64,000 bases of DNA from Amycolatopsis benzoatilytica AK 16/65 (GCF_000383915.1 NZ_KB912942.1:4679039-4743038), one strand, 5' to 3'. Positions 42,756 through 52,562 are shown, counted from the first letter of the stretch. Numbers and translations are program-made. Notes: generated by a model not told the origin, from the sequence alone.

Positions 42756-43556
42756 TCAGTCGATCCGGCCGAGCTGTTCGAGCACCCGCTCGGGTGTCGC
42801 GTCGCGCGGGATCGTGGCCAGCAGTACATCTCCGTCGGGCAAGGCCCCGCCGTCGGTCCAGTACTCGCTGGGCACGACGCCGAACACCGTCTCCCCCCGC
42901 GTCTCGACGCCGTCCGTCGTCCACAGCGCGACGGTCCAGCCAAGATGGTCGGCGACGTTCGTGATCGAGGTGTAGGCGGCAAGCGACTCGGGCGCGATCG
43001 CCGCGCCGCCGGCCCCGCCGCGGGCGTCGAAGACGACCAACGCCACCGGCAACGCGCCGAGCTTGCCCAGCCACTGGGCGATGTACATCGACGCGGTGTC
43101 CGCGGCGTCGGGGTCCACCTCGGCCACCGGCTTGGCCGCCAGGTGCTGGGCAAGGGCAAGCCAGCGCCCCGGCGACGGGCACGCCAGCACCAGCGGGCGG
43201 CGCGTGGCGCTGCCGACCGTCTCGCCCGCGCGCACTAGCTGCTCGATGCCGTCCGGGTCGCCGAGCAGTGTCCGGAGCGCGTAGCCGGTGCGAGAACGTG
43301 CGCCCATCGCCTGGCCGAGATCCGGGTTCGCGGCCAGCCGATCCGCGTAGAACGCACCGCCGTCGATCCAGGTCGCGTCCGGCGACAGCAACGCGTTGAC
43401 CTGGCCGACGAACCCGGTGAACGCCGCGAGTTCGCCCCACGGGATGGGACTCCCCTGCCGAACGACCGCGGTCGCGTAGTCATCGGAATCGAGCAGCAGC
43501 GCACGCTGGCGTCCGCTCGGTGGTGCCGCGACGAGGTTGTCTAGCCGCACGGCCAT
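42756..43556 (-). CDS. Small fifth subunit-like protein of the carboxylase locus (epsilon position)
   Basis: 266 residues of an unrecognised alpha/beta protein (VALVVFDARGG near 177 and TIPRDATPERVLEQLG at the end). In Aromatoleum the acetophenone carboxylase is encoded by five genes, the last a separate ~34 kDa component. This gene holds the same position after the HyuB-like gene, so it may be that component. Assignment is by gene order only. Confidence 0.5.
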   Translation of the reverse strand: MAVRLDNLVAAPPSGRQRALLLDSDDYATAVVRQGSPIPWGELAAFTGFVGQVNALLSPDATWIDGGAFYADRLAANPDLGQAMGARSRTGYALRTLLGDPDGIEQLVRAGETVGSATRRPLVLACPSPGRWLALAQHLAAKPVAEVDPDAADTASMYIAQWLGKLGALPVALVVFDARGGAGGAAIAPESLAAYTSITNVADHLGWTVALWTTDGVETRGETVFGVVPSEYWTDGGALPDGDVLLATIPRDATPERVLEQLGRID

Positions 43557-43645
43557 GAGCGTCTCTCCTTATCTGGTCAATCGCGGGTGGCTGGCCGGGC
43601 GGGGCGGCAGCGTCTGGAGCCGCCGCCCCACCGCGGGAAGCCGGG

Positions 43646-45946
43646 TCAGGCAAGGCGGTGTACCTCCTCGCCGTGCTTGTCCTCGAGTTCGAGCACGCGT
43701 GCCTCGAGCCGGGCGATTTTCAGTTCGCGCCGATCGGGGATGTTGATCAGCGGCAGCTGCTTGAGCGGTGCCACGACGCGCTCCGCGCCGTCGATGGTGA
43801 AGACGGTCGCCGTGATGTCCTCGGTGTCGCCCCACGAGCCGTAGTAGAGGAGGTCCTTCGGCGGCTCGGGCTTGACGAACTCCTTGATGAACTCGGCGTA
43901 CGGTTTGCCGCGCTGCAAGCGGGCCTGCCGGGCCTCGGCACGGGCCTGTTCGGTGGCCGCGGCGTCGGTTCGGAAGGTCTCCGGGTCGTAGCGGACGCCG
44001 AAGATCTCCTCGGCGACCTTCTGGCTGATCCGGCCGAGCTCGGCGTCCTTGACGACCGATTCGGCGAGACGCTCAAGCGGATCGCCATACCCGCCGCCGG
44101 CGCCCTGCGAGATCATGTACAGCTCGCCGTCCCGGGCGAGTTCGAACTGCAGCCCCATGTGGTAGGTCGAGTAGCGGCCTTCCTCGAAAGGACGTTCGTT
44201 CATGACCTTCTCGATGGACAGGTCGAACTTCGACGGGTCGTTGCGCAGGTGCTCGTAGACGTTGGTGCCCTTGACCATCGCGAGCGGATACGTGCCGCAG
44301 CCGTAGCCGCCGTACATGCCGTAGATGGAGGAGAACTTCGCCCCGGACGTCACCGTCATGAAGCCCCAGGCAGGGGTCCCTTCGGCGGCGACGATCATTT
44401 CGTAGCCCATGCCGCCGGTGAACTTGCCGAAGCCCATGTTGTCGCGGACCAGGCGCTTGGAGACGAGCTGCATGAACGGCACCTCCTCTTCCATCACCTC
44501 CTGCTCGGCGGTGTCGGCCATGGCGCAGAACAACGGGGACACGGCGTCTTCGCCGTCGCGGAACGGCTTCGCGCCGCCCGGCATGCCGTTGAGGTCGGCG
44601 CAGAGGTTGCCCACCATGTCCCCGTGCTGGGTGACGCCGCCCCACAGGAAGGTGTTGATCTGGTTGAACCAGTTCGCGACCACGTTGCTGTACTTGTTCG
44701 GCGTCGAGAACGAGATCCGGCTGTAGAGCGCCTGCAAGGCCGAGAAACCGCGGAACGATGCCTGCAACGACTGCCCCATCGGCGCGTCGTAGGAGGCGTC
44801 GGCCCAGGTGCCCTCTTCGGAGATGATCTCGATGCAGCTCATCGCCGAGGTGCAGCGAGGCAGGTCGGGCCACCAGAAGGCGAGGATTGCCTGCATGAAC
44901 ATCGACTTGACCGAGCAGAGCGGGGAGTTGATCGCCCGGTTCAGGATCTCCGGACCGGTACCGCGCAGGTCGACGGTCATGTGTTCGCCCTTGATCGTGA
45001 TCTCGCAGGCGAACTTGTGCAGGATGTTCTCTTTCAGGGTGCTGTCGTTGAACTGGTCGAGACGGTAGGTGCCGTCCGGCAGCTCGCCGATGCGGCGCCG
45101 CACCTCCATGTCGACGTCCTCGACCGTGGTCCGCAGGGCCGCGACGAAGGTGTCGACGCCGACTTCCTCGATCACCTTGTCGATGCGCTCGATGATCTTG
45201 TTGACCGCGGTGATCTTCACCTTCAGGTCGGCCAGTTGGAGCTTGGGGTCGCGGACCGAATGCTGCAGGAAGGTGAGCAGATCCCGGCGCAGTTCGCCCT
45301 GCTCGACGATCTTGAACGGGCTCATCCGCAGACCGTCGTCGAACGGGGTTTCCGAGCCCGAGGGCATGCCGCCCGGCTCGCACGCGCCGTTCTCGCCCTC
45401 GTGGATGGTGGCCGCGACCCACGCGATGATCTGCTCGTCGCGGATGATCGGCATGATCATCGACTGGTCGGTGTTGTGGATGTTCCCGAACCGGGCGTCG
45501 TTGTGGATGAAGCCGTCGCCCGCCTTGATGCCCACGGTGGGCTCGTCCTTCCAGTACTTCATGATGTACCGGATCGGATGGTGCAGGATCGCGCTGAACG
45601 CGATCACCCCGTGGCAGGACAGGTAGGAGACGTCACCGGACGCGGTGTAGATCGCGGTCGTGAGGTCGCCCCACTTGGCGCCCGGCGCGGCGCCCTGCGC
45701 CTCGCACATTTCGTAGCCCTCGTCGAGGGCGCCGGCGATGCGCTTGCGGATCCGCTCCGCCTGCAGCCGGTCCACGCCCGCGCTGATCGCCAGCTCCTCG
45801 TGGTCGGTGCGGGCGGAGATGCTGTGATCACGCATGATCGCCGGGTCCGGGCCGAGGAACAGCGTGGTCTCGTCCATGAACTCGTCGACCCACTCCTGCT
45901 CCTGCGCGGAGAGGGCGTTGTCGGGCTTGCCGTGCACTGCGGTCAT
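43646..45946 (-). CDS. Hydantoinase B-like subunit of ketone carboxylase
   Basis: 766 residues, the HyuB superfamily. It contains VRRRIGELPDGTYR and DLRGTGPEILNRAINSPLCSV, typical of hydantoinase B/acetone or acetophenone carboxylase large subunits. It should carry the carboxylation site for the enolised ketone. It is 30 bases after the HyuA-like gene 45976. The size fits acetone carboxylase alpha (about 770 residues), while the five-gene order fits acetophenone carboxylase. Confidence 0.85.
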   Translation of the reverse strand: MTAVHGKPDNALSAQEQEWVDEFMDETTLFLGPDPAIMRDHSISARTDHEELAISAGVDRLQAERIRKRIAGALDEGYEMCEAQGAAPGAKWGDLTTAIYTASGDVSYLSCHGVIAFSAILHHPIRYIMKYWKDEPTVGIKAGDGFIHNDARFGNIHNTDQSMIMPIIRDEQIIAWVAATIHEGENGACEPGGMPSGSETPFDDGLRMSPFKIVEQGELRRDLLTFLQHSVRDPKLQLADLKVKITAVNKIIERIDKVIEEVGVDTFVAALRTTVEDVDMEVRRRIGELPDGTYRLDQFNDSTLKENILHKFACEITIKGEHMTVDLRGTGPEILNRAINSPLCSVKSMFMQAILAFWWPDLPRCTSAMSCIEIISEEGTWADASYDAPMGQSLQASFRGFSALQALYSRISFSTPNKYSNVVANWFNQINTFLWGGVTQHGDMVGNLCADLNGMPGGAKPFRDGEDAVSPLFCAMADTAEQEVMEEEVPFMQLVSKRLVRDNMGFGKFTGGMGYEMIVAAEGTPAWGFMTVTSGAKFSSIYGMYGGYGCGTYPLAMVKGTNVYEHLRNDPSKFDLSIEKVMNERPFEEGRYSTYHMGLQFELARDGELYMISQGAGGGYGDPLERLAESVVKDAELGRISQKVAEEIFGVRYDPETFRTDAAATEQARAEARQARLQRGKPYAEFIKEFVKPEPPKDLLYYGSWGDTEDITATVFTIDGAERVVAPLKQLPLINIPDRRELKIARLEARVLELEDKHGEEVHRLA

Positions 45947-45975
45947 TTCGATAACTCCTTCAAATCTCGCTCGGG

Positions 45976-48105
45976 TCAGTCCTGCAGGAACCAGACCGCG
46001 CCCTGTCCGGTCGGCTCCAACCGCCAGCCGGGCTCGACCAGGAACGTGGTGTTCTCCGTCGTCACGATCGCCGGGCCGGGGATGACGCTGTCCGCGGTGA
46101 GCACGCTCTGGTCGAAGACCGGGGTCTCCAGCGGAGCCTCGTGGCCGATGAAGTGGACCGGGCGGTGGCTCACCGGCACCGGCGCGGTACGGGTTCCGCC
46201 GCTGTCGAGGGACTCGAAGTTGACGACATCGCCGTCGACATAGGAGGCCACCCGGATCGTGTTGCAGCGAATCCCGGCTTCCGGCGCGGCCGAGGACGCA
46301 CCGAAACGGTGGCTGTAGACGTCGCCGAAGACGCGGATCATCGCGAGCACGTCGCCGACGCCGTTCATTCGGGTCAAGTCGTTGAGCGCGACCGCCTGAG
46401 TCAGCAATTGGTTGCCGTACCGCATGTCCAGCTCAAGGCGGTGCTTGACGTCCGCGGCCGGGAAGCCCTGCCGGACGAGGTCCTCGCGGCCGCGGGCTTC
46501 CAGTTCCGCGACGATCGAGTTGAACTCCTCGTAGTCCTCGTACAGCGCCCGGCTGGTGGCGTTGTACATCGTGACGTGCACGCCGCGCTCGTGGAAGTGC
46601 AGCTGCTTCATGTTGCCGGCGCCGCAGGCGGAGAACACCGACGAGAACGGCGGGGCGAGCACCCGCTTGATGCCGGCGTGCCGGGCGATACCGCACGCGT
46701 GCAGCGGCCCGTTGCCGCCGTAGGCGAGCATCGTGAAGTCTTCGGGCAGGTATCCCCGGACCCGGAGCTCCTTTCCGATGCCGATCGCCATCTGCTCGTC
46801 GACGCTGTCCTTGATGATCCGGCACACTTCGACGACGTCCAGGTCCAGCGGGTCGCACAGCGTCTCCTCGATCGCGAACTCGGCCCGCTTCGGGTTCAGC
46901 TTGATGTAGCCGTTGGCGTAGTTGTCCGGATCCAGATAGCCGAGCAGCAGGTCGGCGTCGGTGACCGTCGGGCGCACGCCGCCCCGGTCGTAGCAGGCCG
47001 GGCCGGGGTTCGAGCCGGCCGACTCCGGGCCGACCTTGATCGCGTTGTAGATCCGGTCGTACGAGGCGACGGATCCGCCGCCGGCGCCGAGGGTGTCGAG
47101 GTGGACCATCGGCACCGACACCAGCCACCGGTCGATGGTCGGCAGGAAGTCGTAGTGCTTGACGCCGCCCTCGGGCACCAGGCCGATGTCGAACGAGGTA
47201 CCGCCCATGTCGGTGGAGATGACATGGCCGAGGCCGGTCTCGGTCGACAGGTGCTCCGCCGCGCCGACGCCGGCGATCGGGCCGGAATGGATCGTCTGCA
47301 GCGCGTCGGTCGAGTTCATCTGGGCCATGCCGCCGGAGTTGTGGATCACCAGCATCGGCTTGTCGTAGCCGAACTCGCGCAGGTTGTTCGACAGCTGCGT
47401 GAGCGCGTGGAACATGATCTCGTGCAGGAATCCGTCGATGATGGTCGAGGTCGAGCGGACGTACTCGCCCTTGCGGCCGGAGACCTGGTGCCCCAGCAGG
47501 ACCGGGATCGCCCCGAGCTCGTGCGCCGGGAATTCGTCGAGGATGATCTCCTGCACCGCGAGTTCGTGCGACGGGTTCTCGGTCGCGTTCACCAGGGAAA
47601 CGACGATCGCCTCGGCGCCCGCGTTGACGAGGTCGCGGACGGTCTTGCGGACGTCCTCTGGATCAAGCGGAACGACGACCTTGCCGGCGGAGTTCACGCG
47701 CTCCTTGATGCTGCGGATCATCGACCGGGGAACCAGTGGCTCGGGACGCTCGGCCGCCGGCAGGTTCTGCTGCATCGAGTCGTCCAGGCCCTCGCCGTAT
47801 CCGCGACCGCGAGACAGCGGGATGGTGTCCTCGAAGCCGTGCGTGACGATCGCCGCGACCTTCGGGCCCTTGCGCTCGATGAGCGCGTTGGTGCCCAGTG
47901 TGGTGGCGTAGCGCACCGAGTCGACCTCGGACAGCACGGTGGCGCGGTCCAGCCCGGCTCGCTGGCAGGCCAGGTCGAGGGCCTCGTTGAAGCCGAGGGC
48001 GAGGTTGTGGTGAGTGGTCAGTGCCTTGGCGTCGATGTAGTGGTCGTCCCAGACGAAGAAGCAGTCCGTGAACGTACCGCCGATGTCGACGGAAATGCGC
48101 CGCAT
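45976..48105 (-). CDS. Hydantoinase A-like ATP-binding subunit of ketone carboxylase (second)
   Basis: 709 residues of the HyuA superfamily. ASKHA phosphate loops are visible: SVDIGGTFTDC (residues 5-15) and STDMGGTSFDIG (about 290). This subunit should use ATP to make the phosphorylated intermediates used in ketone carboxylation. A family of 5-oxoprolinases has similar motifs, but the presence of two HyuA-like genes with a small zinc protein points to a ketone carboxylase. It is 32 bases after the zinc-protein gene. Confidence 0.88.
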   Translation of the reverse strand: MRRISVDIGGTFTDCFFVWDDHYIDAKALTTHHNLALGFNEALDLACQRAGLDRATVLSEVDSVRYATTLGTNALIERKGPKVAAIVTHGFEDTIPLSRGRGYGEGLDDSMQQNLPAAERPEPLVPRSMIRSIKERVNSAGKVVVPLDPEDVRKTVRDLVNAGAEAIVVSLVNATENPSHELAVQEIILDEFPAHELGAIPVLLGHQVSGRKGEYVRSTSTIIDGFLHEIMFHALTQLSNNLREFGYDKPMLVIHNSGGMAQMNSTDALQTIHSGPIAGVGAAEHLSTETGLGHVISTDMGGTSFDIGLVPEGGVKHYDFLPTIDRWLVSVPMVHLDTLGAGGGSVASYDRIYNAIKVGPESAGSNPGPACYDRGGVRPTVTDADLLLGYLDPDNYANGYIKLNPKRAEFAIEETLCDPLDLDVVEVCRIIKDSVDEQMAIGIGKELRVRGYLPEDFTMLAYGGNGPLHACGIARHAGIKRVLAPPFSSVFSACGAGNMKQLHFHERGVHVTMYNATSRALYEDYEEFNSIVAELEARGREDLVRQGFPAADVKHRLELDMRYGNQLLTQAVALNDLTRMNGVGDVLAMIRVFGDVYSHRFGASSAAPEAGIRCNTIRVASYVDGDVVNFESLDSGGTRTAPVPVSHRPVHFIGHEAPLETPVFDQSVLTADSVIPGPAIVTTENTTFLVEPGWRLEPTGQGAVWFLQD

Positions 48106-48137
48106 GCGTGACTCCTTGGGTCAGTGGTCGGTCCGGA

Positions 48138-48566
48138 TCAGCGGACGTGGCCGATTTCTTTGAGGGCGGCCGTGTACTTCTGGGCGTCGTCGCCAGGGCC
48201 GTAGTTGTGGACTTCCTCGGCGTCGACGCCGCGCGCCTCCCACTGCGCACGCAGGGCGGCGACGTCGATGACCAGGTCGACGGTCGGCGGGTGGCCCGGC
48301 GGCAGGTACTCCGCTTCGATCTGGGTGCCGCAGCCGGGGCAGTAGTACTCCAGGATCCGGCAGTACGCCGGGTCCGGGCTGAAGGTGTACTCGTACCGGT
48401 TCGGGTCGATGATCGGCTGGTGGATCTCGCGCGGGTCGCGGTCGTACACGAGCGTTCCGGCCTTGTAGTTGCCGTGGGCCGAGCCGATGTCCTGCGAGCA
48501 GACGCGGCAGACCCATCGTTCGGTGTCCAGGTCGATCACCAGGTACTCGGTCATCGGGACGCGCAT
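48138..48566 (-). CDS. Small zinc-binding subunit of ketone carboxylase
   Basis: 142 residues from ATG 48566 (AGGAG upstream). Two CxxC pairs (Cys20/Cys23 and Cys76/Cys79, the latter in YYCPGCG) form a probable zinc site. The length matches the 15-19 kDa subunit of acetone or acetophenone carboxylase. It lies between the two HyuA-like genes, exactly as apcB between apcA and apcC. It probably has a structural or substrate-channel role. Confidence 0.8.
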   Translation of the reverse strand: MRVPMTEYLVIDLDTERWVCRVCSQDIGSAHGNYKAGTLVYDRDPREIHQPIIDPNRYEYTFSPDPAYCRILEYYCPGCGTQIEAEYLPPGHPPTVDLVIDVAALRAQWEARGVDAEEVHNYGPGDDAQKYTAALKEIGHVR

Positions 48567-48591
48567 GGGAATGCTCCTTTCGGAATGGGGA

Positions 48592-50505
48592 TCAGAGGGT
48601 GTCTTCGAGGAGGAGGTCGCCGGCCGCGGTGACCCGGAACGTCCAGCCGGGCAGGACGCGCGCGGTGAAGAACGGGCCTTCCACAATCGCCGGACCGGCA
48701 CCGGCGGCGCCCGCCGGCAGGTCGTCGAGAACGTGCACCGGAATTGCTTCGACCCGGTCGGGCGCACTGCGCACTTCACGCGTTCGCGCGACGGCCGCGG
48801 GCGATTCGGCCACCGGGGTGTCTTTCGACAGCTCGGGATGCCCGAGCGGAGCCGTGACCGTCAGTCGCAGCGACAGGCTTCGACCGGGCTCGTCGACGGG
48901 ATCACCTGCGTTGTATCCCGATGTCGCGACGTGGGTGCCGTCGCTTTCCTCGATGACCAGATCCCACGCGGTCTCGCAGACCTCGAGGTCGTAGCCCTCC
49001 TGGAACATGTCGCGCTCGGCTCGCACCAGCAGGTTCGCGTGGGTGGCTGCCGCGGCCTCGGTGGTCGCCTCCGGAACCTGCACCTCGTACGTCTTCCCGA
49101 CATCGGAGAACGAGATGCCGACCGCGGAGAAAACCGCCGCCGTCCGAGGAATGAGCACTCGCCGGACTCCGGCCGGCCGAGCCGCACCGGCCGCGCTCAT
49201 CGGACCGGCGCCGCCGAAGGCGGCCAGTGTGGTGTCCGGTGTCACCAGGGCGGCAAAAGACTCCGAAACGGCTTCGAAGTACGCCTGCTCCATCCGGATC
49301 AGTGCTTCCTCCAGGCTGATGCCCAGCGGCCGCGCGACCGTCTCGCTGATCGCCGCCCGGGATCGGTCCGCGTCCAAGGTGAAGGTGCCGTCGAGATAGG
49401 TGTCGGCGTCGAGTACGCCGAGCAGCAGGTTGACGTCGGTGATGGTGGCTTCCTTGCCGCCGAAACCGAAGCAAGCCGGGCCCGGGGCGGCGCCGACCGA
49501 CCGCGGGCCGACTGCGATCGCGCCGTCGCGCACGCTGATCACCGACGAACCGCCGACTCCCGCGGAGTGGATGTCGCTCATCGGGTAGGAGATCGGCACG
49601 CCGCGGATCTCGCCTCGCAGCGAAACCGCGACCTGGTCGCCGTCGACGACGCCGACGTCGGTGGTGGTGCCGCCGATGTCCATCATCAACGTGTGCTTCA
49701 GTCCGTAGACCCTGGCCAGCGCAGCGGTGCCTTCGAGTCCGCCGCGGGGGCCGGACGAGTAGGACTTCAGCGCGATGGACTTCGCCACTCGCGAGGAAGC
49801 GCCGTCATTGCGGTAGACCAGCAGCGGATTGGTGACCCGGTACTCCTTGAGCCGCCGTTCGGCGCCGTACAGGAATCGCTCCATGGTCGGGTGCAGGAAA
49901 GCGTTGAGGACGCAGGACCACACCCGCCGAGCGTGGTCGCGGTCCCCGGCGAGATCCCAGCTGTAAATGATCGGGATCGAGCCCAGCAAGTGCCGGGGGA
50001 ACTTGCGCAGCAGCACCTCGCGAAGCCGGTGCTCCTCCGCCGGGTTCGCACAGGCGACCACGACGCGCGCCGCACCCGCGGTCGTCAGCCGGTTGACGAG
50101 CTGCACGACCTCGAATTCGATCGTCTCGGCGCTACCTTCGAAATCGATCCGCGCGAGCCGGTCGCCGACCAGACCGTCGAAGAGATCCTGTGCCGGTCCG
50201 GTGGCCCGCAGCAGCCCGTCCAGGCCGGGGATCGACGTGAGCACGCCGATCATCGGGCCGCGCCGCTCGACCAGTGCGTTGGTGCCCTGGGTGGTCGAGT
50301 AGCGGATGTGCTTGGCCTGGTGCAGCAGCTTCTCGGTGTCCGCCTCGCCGAAATGCGCCGCGGAAACCTTTTCGATGCCCTCGAACAGGCAAGCGGAAAG
50401 GTCGTGCGGCGTCGTCAGCGTTTTGGCGAAGGTGAAGCGGTCGCCGTCCCAGAGGCAGACGTCGGTGAGCGTGCCACCGTTGTCGATGTTGATGAGCGCG
50501 TTCAT
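48592..50505 (-). CDS. Hydantoinase A-like ATP-binding subunit of ketone carboxylase (first)
   Basis: 637 residues from ATG 50505 (AGGA upstream). Phosphate loops: NIDNGGTLTDV (residues 6-16, Asn in place of the usual Ile) and MDIGGTTTDVG (about 270). It is about 70 residues shorter than its partner 45976. Having two HyuA-like subunits is a feature of acetophenone carboxylase rather than of acetone carboxylase. It is the first gene of the operon and divergent from the activator gene. Confidence 0.85.
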   Translation of the reverse strand: MNALINIDNGGTLTDVCLWDGDRFTFAKTLTTPHDLSACLFEGIEKVSAAHFGEADTEKLLHQAKHIRYSTTQGTNALVERRGPMIGVLTSIPGLDGLLRATGPAQDLFDGLVGDRLARIDFEGSAETIEFEVVQLVNRLTTAGAARVVVACANPAEEHRLREVLLRKFPRHLLGSIPIIYSWDLAGDRDHARRVWSCVLNAFLHPTMERFLYGAERRLKEYRVTNPLLVYRNDGASSRVAKSIALKSYSSGPRGGLEGTAALARVYGLKHTLMMDIGGTTTDVGVVDGDQVAVSLRGEIRGVPISYPMSDIHSAGVGGSSVISVRDGAIAVGPRSVGAAPGPACFGFGGKEATITDVNLLLGVLDADTYLDGTFTLDADRSRAAISETVARPLGISLEEALIRMEQAYFEAVSESFAALVTPDTTLAAFGGAGPMSAAGAARPAGVRRVLIPRTAAVFSAVGISFSDVGKTYEVQVPEATTEAAAATHANLLVRAERDMFQEGYDLEVCETAWDLVIEESDGTHVATSGYNAGDPVDEPGRSLSLRLTVTAPLGHPELSKDTPVAESPAAVARTREVRSAPDRVEAIPVHVLDDLPAGAAGAGPAIVEGPFFTARVLPGWTFRVTAAGDLLLEDTL

Positions 50506-50607
50506 CCTGGTCCTTTCGCTCGTCGGAGTCGCGGGGTGCCGTTCTGCACCGGCCACGTCGGGCAAGTAATTCCTGTCACAGCCTGGAGCTGTCCCAGCCG
50601 GCTCCGG

Positions 50608-50624
50608 TGTCCCAAAAGCGGACA
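50608..50624. promoter_or_regulatory. Candidate activator site in the divergent carboxylase promoter
   Basis: TGTCC and GGACA arms around CAAAAGC. The same 17-base geometry as the palindrome at 33442-33458 (TGTCTCAA/TTGAGACA). Further TGTCC-like half sites lie at about 50589-50595. It is probably bound by the GAF-Fis activator encoded downstream. Confidence 0.45.
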
Positions 50625-50714
50625 GGCCGATTGCTTGCGCATCACCCCCGCCGTCTGGAGCATGGGTGTGGTAAGGGGCCCAGCGGGGTGCCACTGACAG
50701 ACCGGATCCCAGTT

Positions 50715-52562
50715 ATGCCGACCACCGAGAACCGCCTGCTGCGAGTGGCCGCGGCCCGAGCCGACTTCCTGGACAGCGGACGAGACGGCGCCGCGGGCAT
50801 GCCCGACGTCCTCGCGGCTTCCTGGGAGCGAAGCCAGGCCGCCGGTGTCCGTACCGAGAGCGCACGGACGGACTACGACGCCGAGTTCGATTCCGGGTCG
50901 CTTCTCGTGCGGTGCGCGCGGCCGGTGCTCCAGCGGATCGGCGTGGACGCGGCCGACATCCCGTTGGTGATCGCGGTGACCGACCAGAAAGCCCGCGTCG
51001 TCCAGCGCATCGACTCCTCCTCGAGCGTCGGGCGCCTGCTGGATCGCGTCGAGTTCGCCCCTGGCTTCAATTACTCCGAATCGGCAGTGGGCACCAACGG
51101 AGTCGGCACCGTCCTGGAGGCAGGGCAGGCGATCAGCATCGTGGGACCGGAGCACTTCACGGACGCACTTCAGCCGTTCGCCTGTTCCGGCGCGCCGATC
51201 ATCGACCCGGTCTCCGGCCGGGTCGAAGGGGTCGTGGACATCTCCTGTCTGACCCAGACCTGGTCACCGTTGATGCATACCCTGGTCAAGAGTGCCGCGG
51301 CGGACATCAGCCGCAACTTGCTGCTGGACCGGAGCCAGTCGCAGCAGGCGATCTTCGACACCTACCTGCAGGCGACCTCGCGCGCACCCCGCCAGGCGGT
51401 CTTCGCGTTCGGCGAAGCGATCTTCGTGGCGAACAACCCCGCCCAAGCCATGTTCGACGCGCAGGAACAGCAAACCATTCGCAACCACGCGAGTTTCCTG
51501 ATGCGGCGGCACGCCAAGGCCACCGACTCCTTCGTACTGCCGAGCGGCCGGGTGGTGCGCATCCGCGGCACCCGAATCGTCTCGGGCGGAGAACTGGCCG
51601 GCATGGTCGTGCTCGCCGAGGTGGTCACCAGCCAGCGACCGGAAACTGCCGAAATCTTCTCCGAGCATGTGCTTCCGGAGATCGCGGTCGCGACCCAGCG
51701 CACCTCGAAGATCGCGGGCGGGCTGTCCCGCGCGCCGGAGACCATCGCCGACGGACGTTCCCCGGCGTGGGTACGCGCGTGCGACGAGCTTCGCGAGGCG
51801 CTGGGGGACGGCCAGTCCGCGTTGGTGATGGGCGAGACGGGCACCGGCAAGTTCACTCTGGCCGCCGAGATCTTTCACTTGCTCTTCCCCGGCGGCCGCA
51901 GCGTGTCGGTCGACGCCGGTCAGCTCAACACCTGGCCCGAACTGGACGACCTGGACTCGCTGCTCGCGGGCCAAGCCGAGTCGACCCTGGTGATCGTCCG
52001 CAACCTCGACCAGGCAGACACCGAGGGAACGGAGAACCTCGATTCCCTGCTGTCGGCCGCTCGGCGGGCGGACGTCGGAGCGCGGGTCGTGGCGACGGTG
52101 TCGGACGCCTCACTGGACTCCGACCTGCCGTTCCGTTCACTGCTGAGCCACTTCGAGGTGGCGGTCGCCGTCCCGCCGTTGCGATTGCGCAGCGAGGACA
52201 TCCCGGCCATCACCTCGATGGTGCTGCGCGAACTCGAGGCGGCCCGCACCGTGCGGCTGAGCCCCGGAGCCGAACGGCTGATCGCCCGCTACTCCTGGCC
52301 ACGCAACGTCACCCAGCTGCGCGAGGCGCTGAAGCACGCCCTGCGCAAGCGGCCCGTCGGCGAGATCCAGGAGCAAGACCTGCCGGCCTACTGCCACACG
52401 ACGTCGCGACGCTCGCTCACCCCGCTGGAAAGCGCCGAGCGGGACGCGATCATCGCCGCGCTGGCCGAGCAGTCCGGCAACCGGGTCGCCGCGGCGGCGC
52501 ATCTCGGCATGTCCCGGTCGACGCTGTATCGCAAGATCAGCACCTACGGGATCACCGCGTGA
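50715..52562 (+). CDS. GAF-AAA-Fis family activator lacking the sigma-54 contact motif
   Basis: 615 residues from ATG 50715. GAF-like sensor about 60-200 (FAPGFNYSESAVGTNG), a degenerate AAA domain with Walker A GETGTGKF (373-380), and a C-terminal Fis helix-turn-helix (VAAAAHLGMSRSTLYRKI). No GAFTGA motif is present, as in other actinobacterial members of this group, which lack a sigma-54 partner. It is divergent from the carboxylase operon and probably senses a ketone or aromatic inducer. It lacks a clear ribosome-binding site. Confidence 0.85.
   Translation: MPTTENRLLRVAAARADFLDSGRDGAAGMPDVLAASWERSQAAGVRTESARTDYDAEFDSGSLLVRCARPVLQRIGVDAADIPLVIAVTDQKARVVQRIDSSSSVGRLLDRVEFAPGFNYSESAVGTNGVGTVLEAGQAISIVGPEHFTDALQPFACSGAPIIDPVSGRVEGVVDISCLTQTWSPLMHTLVKSAAADISRNLLLDRSQSQQAIFDTYLQATSRAPRQAVFAFGEAIFVANNPAQAMFDAQEQQTIRNHASFLMRRHAKATDSFVLPSGRVVRIRGTRIVSGGELAGMVVLAEVVTSQRPETAEIFSEHVLPEIAVATQRTSKIAGGLSRAPETIADGRSPAWVRACDELREALGDGQSALVMGETGTGKFTLAAEIFHLLFPGGRSVSVDAGQLNTWPELDDLDSLLAGQAESTLVIVRNLDQADTEGTENLDSLLSAARRADVGARVVATVSDASLDSDLPFRSLLSHFEVAVAVPPLRLRSEDIPAITSMVLRELEAARTVRLSPGAERLIARYSWPRNVTQLREALKHALRKRPVGEIQEQDLPAYCHTTSRRSLTPLESAERDAIIAALAEQSGNRVAAAAHLGMSRSTLYRKISTYGITA

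Noticed and set aside
43646..50505. 5-oxoprolinase or hydantoinase operon
   Set aside because: Those have one HyuA and one HyuB; two HyuA-like genes with a small CxxC protein and CoA-transferase genes fit a ketone carboxylase better.
48469..50697. Very long plus-strand open frames opposite the carboxylase genes (also at 43658-46243 and 46141-48111)
   Set aside because: These are antisense shadows produced by high GC third positions; no motifs, and the minus-strand proteins are clear.
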